Shown: positions 41,538 through 50,625, numbered from the stretch's first letter. The stretch is DNA of 64,000 nt from Hymenopus coronatus (GCA_030762935.1 CM060895.1:80360001-80424000), one strand, 5' to 3'. The notes: generated by a model from the sequence alone, not told the origin. Program-made: numbers and translations.

Positions 41538-44314
41538 TGATAAAGTCAATTAACGGTCTCAGAATAATGGGAACCAAAACGTGTATTTCCGATGAATTCT
41601 CGGAATTGAATTTTTAGGTGTAATACAAAGCCCTCTGTCTGTACATAGAACGTGTAGAGAGAGAGAGTAACAACGGCAAGTCAGCTATATAGAAGATAAG
41701 CTCCTCCACCCAAACTTCCACTTACATGGACAATACTTTTTATTTCTTCACAAATGGCGTTAGCATTTTGATTACAACACCTAATGCTTAGGATATTTTA
41801 ATAAGAATATTATACAGATACTTGCATTTTTCACATGAAACTCTTAAAGTCCTCTTCAGATTTAATGCCTGTTGTATAACTCGTAAACTCTACGAGACAG
41901 ACGGAATCTTACCGGAAAAAATGTAGATTTCGTTAAAACAAATTATTTATGCCAAAAACATTTTTATGGTCTTAATGTTTTCGAAATGTTCCATATTATT
42001 GTTTCAATTTCAAATTATGTGTACCTTTTTCTATTGAAAATGGTTATTCTTTCTTGTGGTCAATCAAACAACAAATACAATTTCCAGGCATCACATAGCT
42101 GCCAGCTCTTAAACTTACTATATCACTATGACCTCTGTACTCTCTTCTTCCCGGTATATATACAATTAAAAAAAAATTAGAGCATTTCTATGATGTTTGT
42201 CTCGATTAACATGAGGTAGATAGAGTAACAAACCTTTTTAAATAATAGTTTATTGAACAATGAATAGACAAAGCCACGCACATGTAACACATCAGATTTT
42301 TCATACCCGAATCGTTACGTTTTATTTCGTGAATATGTAGAGAATTTTATAATCGTCAGATAGCGACCGGCCATGAAAAAACTTATCCTACAATAAGAAG
42401 ATTTATATCAAATAAAGTGTTGTAAGTATAGGTTATAGAAGAGTAGAAGGTGAAAGTCATGTGAGAGCAACACATCCGATTACTATTAATATTATCGGTT
42501 TGCTATTAAATACCCACATTACTATTTAAATGAGGAACCTCTCATGGGCATTTCAAAGAGCAAATTTGTTATTTGCAGTTGTCAGAGAACTTTTTAAGTT
42601 ATCTTAAGATTAGGATAACATAATATGCATCATTTAAATGTAGAGTTTTGTTCAGTATCTTATCAATTGATTACACCGTCGAGCCGGACCCCTTGGGCCT
42701 AGAGGGCGAGAAATCTAATTAAAAACAACCAGCAAACACTCCGCATCCTTCTGTTTGTCGGTTGCCAACTGTTAATGGTTCAACGCACTCTTCAGAGATA
42801 GCGCCAGCAATGTAATTGTCAGTACAATAATTTTTTTTCTTCAAAAATTAATCAGGTGATAAAATATCCTAGACTTGTTACGTAAATAAGTGTTAACCTT
42901 TATTTTCACTTTAATGTACTTATAAAAAATTTAAAATGATGGCTATTTATAAACAAATTACTCCACACATAAAACAACAATGATTACTTAAACTCTACGA
43001 CTTTATATAGTCTATGCTTTGAATATGATTGCGCAATTATCCTTCGGAGCTACCGTTCTTTACAAGTTTTCAAGAACAGAGGTTAGTGCAGTGCACCATC
43101 CTCTACGTAAGTATTAAGATAAGATATAGGTGAATTCATAATTCAGAATCTGCGTGCAGTTAGTTACTATAGATATTAGTTGCACCTCTTGTATATAAAC
43201 AAACTTCATAATGGAAAGGTTTCTGTGTTACATTCTCGTGACACTGTAAACCACTCACTACATCGCTGTAACAAATTACTGTTAAACAACTTTAACAACA
43301 ATTGTATGATTAATTGTGCTCTTAAGTAGGAGGTAAATGAGTGAATACATTAAGATAAATCCATAATCAGTTCTTTTGAAAGCTGGTTTTCATGATGATG
43401 AAATTCGTTTATATGCCTGGAGTTAAGACATTTCCATGTGAGAAAAGTATTTTAAATCTGAAACCACGGAATATCTGGAAATGGTTAACTGCACGAACTA
43501 AACGTTTATGAAATATCGTGTGCGTTTTAAGGAGATTCACATTTCTTTTTGTGTGCATTAATGTTTTTCTATCTCTTGCGGTTTGCCAGTTACAAGAAAT
43601 GCATCCAGAATAAAGAAGTAATTAGAAACTAATCCCTGAAATTTCAAGATATACATTTCATTCGCCATGTAAATGTCTTTCATATACGGTATTTTAATTA
43701 AAATCGTTAGAGCCAATTGTGAGAAAATAAACACTTTCAAAATGGTTTCCATGTAATGGATAGTTTGGTGTTTGGCGATTTTTCGCAGTCTGCATCCTTG
43801 AAGGATACGATTCTTAATACCATATTCCGTACCTGTCTACTGAGTATGTGAATGTGTGTATGTATATACTCCCCGTCCTGTTTATAGCGTCACTCTGCTG
43901 GTACCTGATTATAGCGACGAGTACTATTTTTGCCTCAGCTCAGCACGAATCTCTGATGACGCTGGCCAGTAAACATGAGATTTGACTAATTCAGGCTGGA
44001 AATCAATAGGGGTAGTTAGGAATTATATTTCTGAACGTCACAACACATTTTTAACTTTAAATATTTACATTTTTTTCTCACTAGAATCATTAACTATAAC
44101 AACAAGCACTTTTAGCTCACATACTAAAATTACTCCCTTAGCAACTGAATATAACATAGTTTTTCTAGCCACTAAATAATACGTTGAGCGCCTAACAGCC
44201 GAACTTAACATTGTGAGCCTAACAGCCAAACATACAACTGAGCATTAGTATATCAAGCAACTGCGCATTGCAATGTGAACCAAACTGTCTTCAATCTGTT
44301 ACTTATATCGGATA
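41213..44314. repeat. Satellite unit 14, left part (interrupted by retroelement)
   Basis: (AAT)19 at 41479-41535, the longest tract in the window, followed by GATGAT as in unit 9. The first 1.1-1.6 kb pairs with unit 9. Beyond about 42.83 kb it follows unit 15 instead (AAGTGTTAACC, TATTTATAAACAAATT, GACTTTATATAGTC), which marks the right end of the duplicated block. The unit is cut at 44314, after TATATCGGATA, by the nested retroelement. Confidence 0.96.
44304..44314. other. Target-site duplication of the PLE insertion, left copy
   Basis: TATATCGGATA, the last satellite sequence before the element. It is repeated exactly at 52215-52225. Uninterrupted satellite units contain this sequence once (TATATCGGATAATTTGG). 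Confidence 0.92.
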
Positions 44315-44365
44315 GAAAACAAAACCGGGCTTGTAGGCCGTGGTCCACTGGGCTTCTCCCTTCGT

Positions 44366-44413
44366 TCCCCAGACGTTTCGCCTGCGTCTGCGGCAGGCAT
44401 CATCAGTGGCGTG
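44366..44413 (-). ncRNA. Hammerhead ribozyme motif (left pLTR)
   Basis: On the minus strand: CTGATGA (44406-44400), a 6-bp helix II GCCTGC/GCAGGC, GAAAC, then GTC at 44374-44372, which would be the cleavage site. It is identical to the plus-strand copy at 52072-52119. It fits the minimalist hammerheads known from the flanking repeats of Penelope-like elements, in which helix III has only two base pairs and no loop, so activity probably needs dimers. Confidence 0.8.
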
Positions 44414-44444
44414 TACATCTCCGTGGTCTCTCAGTAGCGACTAC

Positions 44445-44453
44445 TGGTACGTT

Positions 44454-44455
<2 letters not shown>
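44445..44455 (-). other. Nested target-site duplication of element A (3' side)
   Basis: Minus strand ACAACGTACCA, directly after the poly(A) of element A. It matches 48800-48810 on the other side of element A, and 50571-50581 and 52030-52040 around element B. Confidence 0.9.

Positions 44456-44488
<33 letters not shown>
44455..44488 (-). other. Poly(A) tail of element A
   Basis: 34 consecutive T on the plus strand, that is poly(A) at the 3' end of the minus-strand element. The outermost base is shared with the target duplication. Confidence 0.92.
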
Positions 44489-44782
44489 CGAGTTGAGTGG
44501 AAAAACCCAATCTACAGGCGACAGAGGGGATAGCTCTGCCAAGTGTGGGGGTCGCCCTAAACTGGCAATACCCACTAAAAAACCACTCCACCGGAGAGAA
44601 TTCGTATGTAGGAATGCTGCAGTACCGCTTGTTGCACCTGCGGATTCAAGGAGCGGATTTTATGGCTAGCCAAAGGCCTATAGCCAGGAGAGAGTGAGGG
44701 CCAGGACGCAAACATGGCCAAGCCCTGATTGCGCCCTTGGAAGATTTGTGGTGAGGAATAAGTACATATTGTGTGTGTATAT

Positions 44783-45030
44783 ATCTGCAGCCCTGTAACA
44801 AAAGGACGTAGTCAGTATAACATTTTCTGCCCTGTCGGGAAAAGTCGTTGGTACATTTCGTATGTCTGCAGCCCTGTAACATAAGGACATAGTCATTTAG
44901 ATATTTCAATTTGGTATAAATTCTAAGCTAGTTATATTTTTACAACTACTGCTGCCCTGTCTGGCGAAGTCATTAGTTATTAGTTGTGTTTAACCCTCTA
45001 ACTAGAGAGGGCGTTGTCATTTAGGAGAGA
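44783..45030. repeat. Degenerate ~41-bp tandem repeat in the 3' UTR of element A
   Basis: Related segments of the type CTGC(AGC)CCTGT...GAC.TAGTCA begin near 44785, 44824, 44866, 44949 and 44988 (plus strand), consistent with a period of about 41 bp and one decayed copy near 44907. Copies 1 and 3 are the closest pair (CTGCAGCCCTGTAACA). Such internal 3' repeats occur in several non-LTR families. Confidence 0.6.
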
Positions 45031-45049
45031 CATCATTGGTTTCTCATGG

Positions 45050-45100
45050 ACTTAGTGGTCACCCATCCAAGTGTTGGTCATGCCCAATGCTGCTTTACCT
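45050..45100 (-). other. 5S rRNA-like segment in the 3' UTR of element A
   Basis: On the minus strand AAGCAGCATTGGGC and, after a 9-base spacer, CTTGGATGGGTGACC. These correspond in order and spacing to the box A and box C internal control region of eukaryotic 5S rRNA genes. The 5' half of 5S RNA is not visible upstream, so this is not a functional 5S gene. It could be a relic of a 5S-derived SINE, or chance convergence kept for RNA structure. Confidence 0.5.
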
Positions 45101-45287
45101 GTAATAAAACACTTATTCTTATTACTTACATTCTATCTTATCTAAATACCAGAGAATGTCCGTTAGTGGTCTGCCAGGTCGCTGTAGAGTGGGGGTCCCT
45201 CAAACCCCCGGATCCGCCTTGACTCAGAAAGTAAGGACTTCAAGGGCCACCAAACTAATGTCGTAGACACATTCATGGGTAATTTTA

Positions 45288-48035
45288 TTATGGAATTCTT
45301 ACTAGCGATTCTAGATATTCTTGTATATTTAAATCGGGTTCCCCCAGGCCGAGTGTTCTGTCAAATAGCGAGAGCGGTCTCTTGTGTTTGTTATTTTCTG
45401 CTTCATAGGTGCCTAGTTCTTGTATTAGTTCATTGTTGTTTCTTGCTTTACGCTTATACAGGTTGTAACTTTGGCTTTTTACGAACTGCTCAATTGAATG
45501 CAGTTTTAGCTCCTCATGAAGGAGATAAGCCGGCGCTATTGGGGGTTGTTTGGCAATTATTCTAATTATTCTATTCTGGAGTGTTTGTAATTTATGTATG
45601 TGCGTTTTTGCAGCGTAGCCCCATACAGGGGATGCGTACGTAATGATCGTTCTTATTAGCGTTTTATATAGGGTAATTCCCATGTTTAATTTTAATTGAC
45701 TGTTGAGATTGATGATGGGATATAGTCTGTTTAGTTGACCATTAGCCTTGGCTCTGACCTTAGCTATATGCCTACTCCAGGTTAGGCCTTGGTCCATGAC
45801 AAGACCTAAGTAGGTCACTTGGTCTTTCCACTCGATAATTTCGCCTTGGTAGTTAAGTGGTTGTAGCAAGTTTCTGCCTTTACGGTGCTGTATTCTTTTA
45901 GTGAAGACTATAGCCTGTGTCTTCCTCGCATTTACTTTAATTCTCCACTTCTTGAACCATGGTTCAAGTGAGTATAAAGCATTTTGTAGGCGTAAGTGTA
46001 TTATTCGTGGCTGAGTGGATTGTGTGGTTATAGCAGTGTCATCTGCGTATATGTACTTGTTGGTTCTTACCAATTCTGGCATGTCGTTTATGTATAAATT
46101 GAACAATGTTGGTCCCACTATACTTCCTTGTGGAACTCCTGCTCGGATTTGTTTGGAGCTTGAGACTGCGTCCTCTACTGAGGTGTGAAATCGTCGTTCA
46201 TAGAGGTAGTCCCTAATTAGGGCTATAGCAGTGTCAGGAAATTCGTAGACTTTCAGTTTTCTGAGTAGCCCTGCATGCCATACTTTATCGAAGGCACGTT
46301 CAATATCTAAATAGAGGGCACCTGTCGATTTGTTTGTGTTGAACCCTTTGGTGATTTGCTCCGCCATTCTTAACAGTTGTAGTGTAGTAGAATGGTGAGC
46401 TCGAAATCCGAACTGTTCGGGTATAAGTATATTTTGTTTGTGCAGGTGTGAATTTATTCGCTTCAGTATCACTTTCTCTAATACCTTGCTCATCGTATTT
46501 AATAGGCTGATCGGCCTGTAGTTGATTGGTAGTGCTAGATTTTTGTTTACTTTTGGGAAAAGTAGGATTTTTGCCTCTTTCCATGCAGGTGGAAACCTGC
46601 CATGTTGGAGCGTGTAGTTGAATATTTTGGCAAGCAATGTTACTGCCCTTTTGGGTAAATTCTTTAGTACCACATTTGGTATTTTGTCTGGGCCTGGTGC
46701 TTTTCTTGCTGGCAGGTGTTTTATAATCCAGCTTATTTCTCCCGCATTTGTTTTTCGCAATTTGTTGTGTGTTCTTCTCTGACCTAAGATTTGGGCTTCA
46801 TCTTCGACTTCTTGAATGAAATCGTCTTGCCCGTTCGTGGGATTGGGGGAGAATACCTCCTCTAAAGTGACCGCAAACGCTTCGGCCTTAGCCTGGGGGG
46901 TCTCTGCTACGGTGTTATTAATTTGTAGTGGCGGTATATTTGTGCGTGTGCGCGTTAAGCATTTCGCAATCCGCCATACTGTGTTTTGTTGGGGGTTGAG
47001 ATTTTCGAGTGTGTCGTTCCATTGATTTCTAATGTAAGTCCTGGCCTTGTTAATTGCTAGTTCGCGCGCATGATGATATTCTGTTCGATGTATTAGATTT
47101 CTAGTTCTCTGCCATTTACGCCTGGCTTTATTTTGAGCTTTTTGCATCTCTTTTACATCTTGGGGATATCTGGCATTAATCGTGAATTGTCTTTTTAAGG
47201 GTACGCATGTATTAATAGTTGTGTTTATGGCCAGTTCTAGTTTTTGGATCGCTTCGTCCTGTTCTTCGTTCGTGTTAATTTGGAGTTCTGGTAGGCAGAG
47301 ATCTACCGTAACCTTGAACTCTTCCCAGTCCACCTTATTGAAGTTGTATCTTAAGGGTTCTGGTTTTGGCCTGAAGGGAGCATTGACTGTCAAGAGTACC
47401 GGTAGATGGTCTGATGTCAGCTCCTGCAATACGTTTACATCCAGGTCAAAGGGGATGCTATTTAATAGGGCAATGTCCAGAATGTCTGGTGTATGATTGG
47501 GCATATGTGGTACGAATGTTGGCTCGTCTGGGCCTGTGATTAGATAATTTGTGTTATTTATGTGGTTAAGTAACTTAGTTCCTTGTGCATTAGTATTTGC
47601 GAAGTTCCAAATTTGGTGTTTACAATTGTAATCTCCTGCTGCAATTACTCTATGCCCTAGTTGCATGATTTTGTCAATGTCATTTGTGTCTACCTCCCCT
47701 GGGGGATTGTATACTGACACTATGACAATTTCAGTGTTTCGAATAAAATTTTTTATTGCTGTTGCTTCAGCGTGAGTCAATATTGGGGAATTAATCTGGT
47801 TGTGTTCTACGCTTGTGTGAATGGCTACCGCAGTCCCCCCTCCCCTACGGTCTCTATCATTTCTGTATACACGGTATCCGGGGATGTTCAGACGGTCTTT
47901 GTGATTTATATGGGTTTCCGTTAATAATGCAATGTGAATTGAGTGTGTTTGTAATGTATCCGTTAAATCCTTAACCTTTTTGCGTATGCCGTTGCAATTC
48001 CATGTGATTATTCTCAATGTGTCTAAATTAGCCAT
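45288..48035 (-). CDS. ORF2 of element A: APE endonuclease-reverse transcriptase (915 aa)
   Basis: It cuts target DNA and copies the element RNA at the nick (target-primed reverse transcription). Residues 1-220 are an AP-endonuclease-like domain: TWNCNGI (11-17), LLTETHI with catalytic Glu40, GDYN (134-137) and TSDHLP (207-212). The reverse transcriptase spans about 445-760: NYRPISLL (505-512), LDIERAFDKVWH with Asp577, GVPQGSIVGP (633-642) and the active-site YADD (663-666). No RNase H domain follows, and the C-terminal 150 residues are unassigned. The frame is intact and of normal length for the group. The ATG overlaps the ORF1 stop in ATGGCTAA, an arrangement that permits coupled reinitiation. 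All key catalytic motifs I can recognise are present, so it may be active. Confidence 0.95.
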   Translation of the reverse strand: MANLDTLRIITWNCNGIRKKVKDLTDTLQTHSIHIALLTETHINHKDRLNIPGYRVYRNDRDRRGGGTAVAIHTSVEHNQINSPILTHAEATAIKNFIRNTEIVIVSVYNPPGEVDTNDIDKIMQLGHRVIAAGDYNCKHQIWNFANTNAQGTKLLNHINNTNYLITGPDEPTFVPHMPNHTPDILDIALLNSIPFDLDVNVLQELTSDHLPVLLTVNAPFRPKPEPLRYNFNKVDWEEFKVTVDLCLPELQINTNEEQDEAIQKLELAINTTINTCVPLKRQFTINARYPQDVKEMQKAQNKARRKWQRTRNLIHRTEYHHARELAINKARTYIRNQWNDTLENLNPQQNTVWRIAKCLTRTRTNIPPLQINNTVAETPQAKAEAFAVTLEEVFSPNPTNGQDDFIQEVEDEAQILGQRRTHNKLRKTNAGEISWIIKHLPARKAPGPDKIPNVVLKNLPKRAVTLLAKIFNYTLQHGRFPPAWKEAKILLFPKVNKNLALPINYRPISLLNTMSKVLEKVILKRINSHLHKQNILIPEQFGFRAHHSTTLQLLRMAEQITKGFNTNKSTGALYLDIERAFDKVWHAGLLRKLKVYEFPDTAIALIRDYLYERRFHTSVEDAVSSSKQIRAGVPQGSIVGPTLFNLYINDMPELVRTNKYIYADDTAITTQSTQPRIIHLRLQNALYSLEPWFKKWRIKVNARKTQAIVFTKRIQHRKGRNLLQPLNYQGEIIEWKDQVTYLGLVMDQGLTWSRHIAKVRAKANGQLNRLYPIINLNSQLKLNMGITLYKTLIRTIITYASPVWGYAAKTHIHKLQTLQNRIIRIIAKQPPIAPAYLLHEELKLHSIEQFVKSQSYNLYKRKARNNNELIQELGTYEAENNKHKRPLSLFDRTLGLGEPDLNIQEYLESLVRIP

Positions 48036-48799
48036 GAACGTGTTTATCGAGCAAATCTACCAGGTGTAACAGGACGTGGGTAAGGTTTAGTGCTGTGATG
48101 CTATTCGCCATACCTCTAACCGCAGAGCTCTGCCTTACCAGTAGTGTTTGTGTTATGTGCATTGACGTTTTATTTACTGGCACGCCCAATGTGCTTATGA
48201 GTTGTGCCGATACCACGCTGAAGGCTTCAGCTTCCTCTACTGGATTTACCGATTTGGTGAGCGACTTTGCTGCTGGGGGAGGCCCAGCAGCCTGTTTTGA
48301 GGGACCTGCTTTCTGTTTTTGTGGTTGTTTACGGGGGGGTCGCTCTTCCCTAATTGGTTCCGCCTCAGCGCGTGGCTGAGGTTTCCCAACTGCAGAGTGG
48401 TCCTCTATGGGGGCTGCGCGTTTTCGGCCTTTACTATTCCTGGTGAACCACTCTGAGCTTGTATTTGGAGCAGCCTCGGGGGGAGCTGGCGTTCTTCCTA
48501 CCTTTGGGGGTCTAGGAGGCTGCTCTCGCGTGGATTTTCCACATGCTGCGTTATATGTGGAGCAACCGCGCCAAGTTGCTCCATGGCCCTTAGCGCCACA
48601 TAAAACGCATGTGCGTTCCATAGGTGGAACTGTGCATGTACCTGAGTAGTGGGGTCATGTACACTTAGCGCAGATGGGGGTTGGGGATCTACATTCTAGC
48701 TTCACGTGCCAGAGCTGCTGGCATCGTGAGCACTGTTTGGGCTCTGCGATCGACCTATAAGCTTCTACCCTGACTCTAAGGTATGCCAAATATCTGAGG
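48028..48799 (-). pseudogene. ORF1 (gag-like) of element A, 5'-truncated with one nonsense codon
   Basis: Nucleic-acid-binding ORF1 protein of a Jockey-like element. Reading from 48799, HLRYLAYLRVRVE leads into three zinc knuckles: C-SR-C-QQLW-H-VKLE-C, then C-AK-C-T*P-H-YSGT-C, then C-VL-C-GAKG-H-GATWRG-C. The asterisk is an in-frame TGA at about 48652-48654, exactly inside the second knuckle. A single C-to-T change from CGA at a CpG would explain it. After the stop the frame stays open to TAA at 48028-48030, through a low-complexity Pro/Ala/Lys-rich tail and a hydrophobic last stretch. The N-terminal part of ORF1 is absent because the copy is truncated. Upstream of 48799 the frame runs by chance into PLE sequence. 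Confidence 0.85.
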
Positions 48800-48810
48800 T
48801 GGTACGTTGT
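48800..48810 (-). other. Nested target-site duplication of element A (5' side)
   Basis: Minus strand ACAACGTACCA, immediately before the first base of element A. Confidence 0.9.
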
Positions 48811-48911
48811 CTGGAGCGCTCGGCTTATATAGTGTGGGAGGTACCGCCCTCGCATGACCTGATTGGTCCGGATTGCGGTCCCCTGTGTCCGTGCTGTTTC
48901 TGATTGGTGTA
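48800..48911 (-). promoter_or_regulatory. PLE pLTR promoter, left arm (minus strand)
   Basis: Two CCAAT motifs (ACCAATCAG at 48908-48900 and 48868-48860) and TATATAAG at 48831-48824. The predicted start, 31 bp after the first T of the TATA box, is the A of ACCA at 48800-48803, where element A begins. It would transcribe element A in the sense direction. Confidence 0.65.
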
Positions 48912-48934
48912 CGTGCTTTCTTGGTTGGTCTGTT

Positions 48935-49378
48935 CTATAGGGCTGGGTGCCAAGTTTTATTTAGTCTGAATGTTTCTTCTTTCCTATTGAAATTGTTGGC
49001 ATGTTTATAGATCTCAATAGCTTCACGGTGCAAACGTGTGTAGTAATGAGTAGTGGAAGAGAGGATGTCAGTTTCGTCGTAACGGATAACATGTTCCCCT
49101 TCTGCTTCTAGAGCATGAAGTGCTACCGCCGATTTTTCTGGTTGACCCAAACGGCAATGTCTACGATGTTCTGTAAGTCTGGTGTTGATGCTCCGTTGTG
49201 TGGTCCCCACGTAGACTGCGCCACATGAACAGGGGATCCGATACACGCCTGCCGAAGTAAATGGGTCTCTGGGATCTTTGGCTGAGCGAAGGAAACTTCG
49301 TATTTGTTTTGTTGGTTTGAAAATGGTGTCTATGTTGTGGGTCTTGAGCACCTTGGAAATACGGTCTGTGATGCGTTT
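48935..49378 (-). pseudogene. PLE GIY-YIG endonuclease fragment (inverted arm)
   Basis: The same C-terminal protein end as 50003-50446 in the main copy, here without any RT domain. The first in-frame Met gives 138 residues that match the main copy. It contains the whole GIY-YIG core (GVYRIPC and VYVGTT). It is a duplicate fragment created by the inverted head-to-head structure and is unlikely to make a working retroelement protein by itself. Confidence 0.85.
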
Positions 49379-50446
49379 CTAACGACCACATTTTTTCAAT
49401 GGCAGGGTGAATTCTATGAACAGTGTGACGGAGTGGCTATGGGTAGTCCGCTCAGCCCAGTAATAGCCAATTTCTACATGGAAATATTCGAAGCCAAAGC
49501 TCTTGCTTCTGCTCCCCAGAAACCAAAGTGCTGGTACCGATATGTGGACGATACCTTCATCGTATGGAGCTTAGGCGATTCAGCTCTAGATGATTTCCTT
49601 TGCTACATTAACAGCATAAATTCACACATACAATTCACCATGGAGAAAGACAATTGTGATAGTCTTCCTTTCTTAGACGTTCTCGTAACCAAAAAAAGTG
49701 ATGGCACTTTGGGACATAAGGTCTACCGCAAATCCACACACACTAATCGCTATCTCCATAAAAATTCCAATCATCATCCGAGACAAAAGAGAGCCATGAT
49801 AAAAACATTAGTGGACAGAGCAACCAGAGTATGTGAACCACAACATCTTCGCCAGGAACTACAGCTCTTAGAACAGGCCCTACATGGTAATGGGTACTCG
49901 AAAAACGAATTAAGACGAGCCTTACATCCAAAAATACAGTCTAAAACACAAACACAGCAACAAAATCCCAAAAACAAAGGAGTGGTTTATCTCCCCTTCT
50001 TTAAACGCATCACAGACCGTATTTCCAAGGTGCTCAAGACCCACAACATAGACACCATTTTCAAACCAACAAAACAAATACGAAGTTTCCTTCGCTCAGC
50101 CAAAGATCCCAGAGACCCATTTACTTCGGCAGGCGTGTATCGGATCCCCTGTTCATGTGGCGCAGTCTACGTGGGGACCACACAACGGAGCATCAACACC
50201 AGACTTACAGAACATCGTAGACATTGCCGTTTGGGTCAACCAGAAAAATCGGCGGTAGCACTTCATGCTCTAGAAGCAGAAGGGGAACATGTTATCCGTT
50301 ACGACGAAACTGACATCCTCTCTTCCACTACTCATTACTACACACGTTTGCACCGTGAAGCTATTGAGATCTATAAACATGCCAACAATTTCAATAGGAA
50401 AGAAGAAACATTCAGACTAAATAAAACTTGGCACCCAGCCCTATAG
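49379..50446 (+). pseudogene. Penelope-like RT + GIY-YIG endonuclease, 5'-truncated
   Basis: C-terminal part of a Penelope-type polyprotein, which copies element RNA with a telomerase-related RT and cuts target DNA with a GIY-YIG nuclease. From 49379 (L-T-T-T-F-F-Q-W) the frame gives the RT motif-B region GVAMGSPLSPVIANFYME, the active-site RYVDDTFIVW, and the thumb region. About 190 residues later comes the nuclease, GVYRIPCSCGAVYVGTT with two Cys between the GIY-like and YIG-like parts, then LTEHRRH and a conserved-looking Glu in REAIEIYKH. The RT N-terminus and first catalytic Asp are missing, so the copy cannot be autonomous. The frame is open further upstream to an ATG at 49304, but those 25 codons are antisense of the inverted arm and not original protein. 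No stop or frameshift lies within the remaining part. Confidence 0.92.
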
Positions 50447-50470
50447 AACAGACCAACCAAGAAAGCACGT

Positions 50471-50582
50471 ACACCAATCAGAAACAGCACGGACACAGGG
50501 GACCGCAATCCGGACCAATCAGGTCATGGGAGGGCGGTACCTCCCACACTATATAAGCCGAGCGCTCCAGACAACGTACCAG
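50471..50582 (+). promoter_or_regulatory. PLE pLTR promoter, right arm (plus strand)
   Basis: ACCAATCAG at about 50472 and 50513, and TATATAAG at 50550-50557. In the uninterrupted pLTR the sequence at +31 from the TATA box is CAGTAG, matching the arthropod initiator core CAGT with A at 50581. Element B starts exactly here, so this promoter would now drive B. Confidence 0.65.
50571..50581 (+). other. Nested target-site duplication of element B (5' side)
   Basis: ACAACGTACCA (a further shared G at 50582 makes 12 bp). It is repeated at 52030-52040 after the poly(A). Confidence 0.9.
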
Positions 50583-50625
50583 CCGCCGGAGGAGAGAGAC
50601 GGAGCTTCTTCTTCGACTAGTCAAG

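Larger units (their letters stand above)
44315..44455 (-). mobile_element. PLE left arm, terminal segment (pLTR end)
   Basis: 141 bp that is the exact reverse complement of 52030-52170. Read on the minus strand it runs from the initiator-like CAGTAG hairpin, through the hammerhead ribozyme motif, to the element end at GTTTTC. The innermost 11 bp (44445-44455) also serve as the nested target duplication. Confidence 0.92.
44489..45287 (-). other. 3' UTR of element A
   Basis: Non-coding sequence between the ORF2 stop and poly(A). The last 160 bp or so (44489-44651) are homologous to the 3' end of element B, with matching blocks CCTTGAATCCGC, GCGGTAC, CCGGTGGAG, GGTTTTTTAGT and CACTCAACTCGAAA (B: CCACTCGAAA). 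This shared tail is what a common reverse transcriptase would recognise. The upstream part holds a degenerate tandem repeat and a 5S-like stretch. Confidence 0.8.
44456..48799 (-). mobile_element. Element A: Jockey-like non-LTR retrotransposon, 5'-truncated
   Basis: Minus-strand order: truncated ORF1 with three zinc knuckles, ORF2 (APE endonuclease and RT, no RNase H), a 3' UTR of about 800 bp, and a poly(A) tail. The domain set and the ORF1 knuckle spacing fit the Jockey group of non-LTR elements. The 5' end lies at 48799, inside ORF1, so reverse transcription stopped early as is common for these elements. It is bounded by the 11-bp duplication ACAACGTACCA and inserted in the sense orientation of the PLE arm. 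ORF2 is fully open, which suggests recent arrival. Confidence 0.9.
48800..49378 (-). mobile_element. PLE left arm, internal segment (inverted, truncated copy)
   Basis: 579 bp that reverse-complements 50003-50581. It encodes the C-terminal part of the PLE protein (from KRITDRI to the stop at 48935) and the promoter region. The junction with the plus-strand copy is at 49378/49379. Confidence 0.92.

Noticed and set aside
1..44314. rDNA intergenic spacer or tandem gene cluster
   Set aside because: No rRNA, tRNA or histone-like sequence is visible in any unit. The unit is AT-rich and without coding frames.
44275..44669. Overlapping plus-strand frames encoding long Phe runs
   Set aside because: They read through the poly(A) tail of element A in antisense and combine satellite, PLE and 3' UTR sequence.
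45050..45100. Functional 5S rRNA gene
   Set aside because: Only the internal control-like part is present. The 5' half of the RNA and a terminator are missing.
48095..48649. Plus-strand frames opposite ORF1 and ORF2 of element A (also 45275-45565, 46816-47025, 47182-47496)
   Set aside because: Antisense shadows of the retrotransposon coding sequence, with no recognisable domain.
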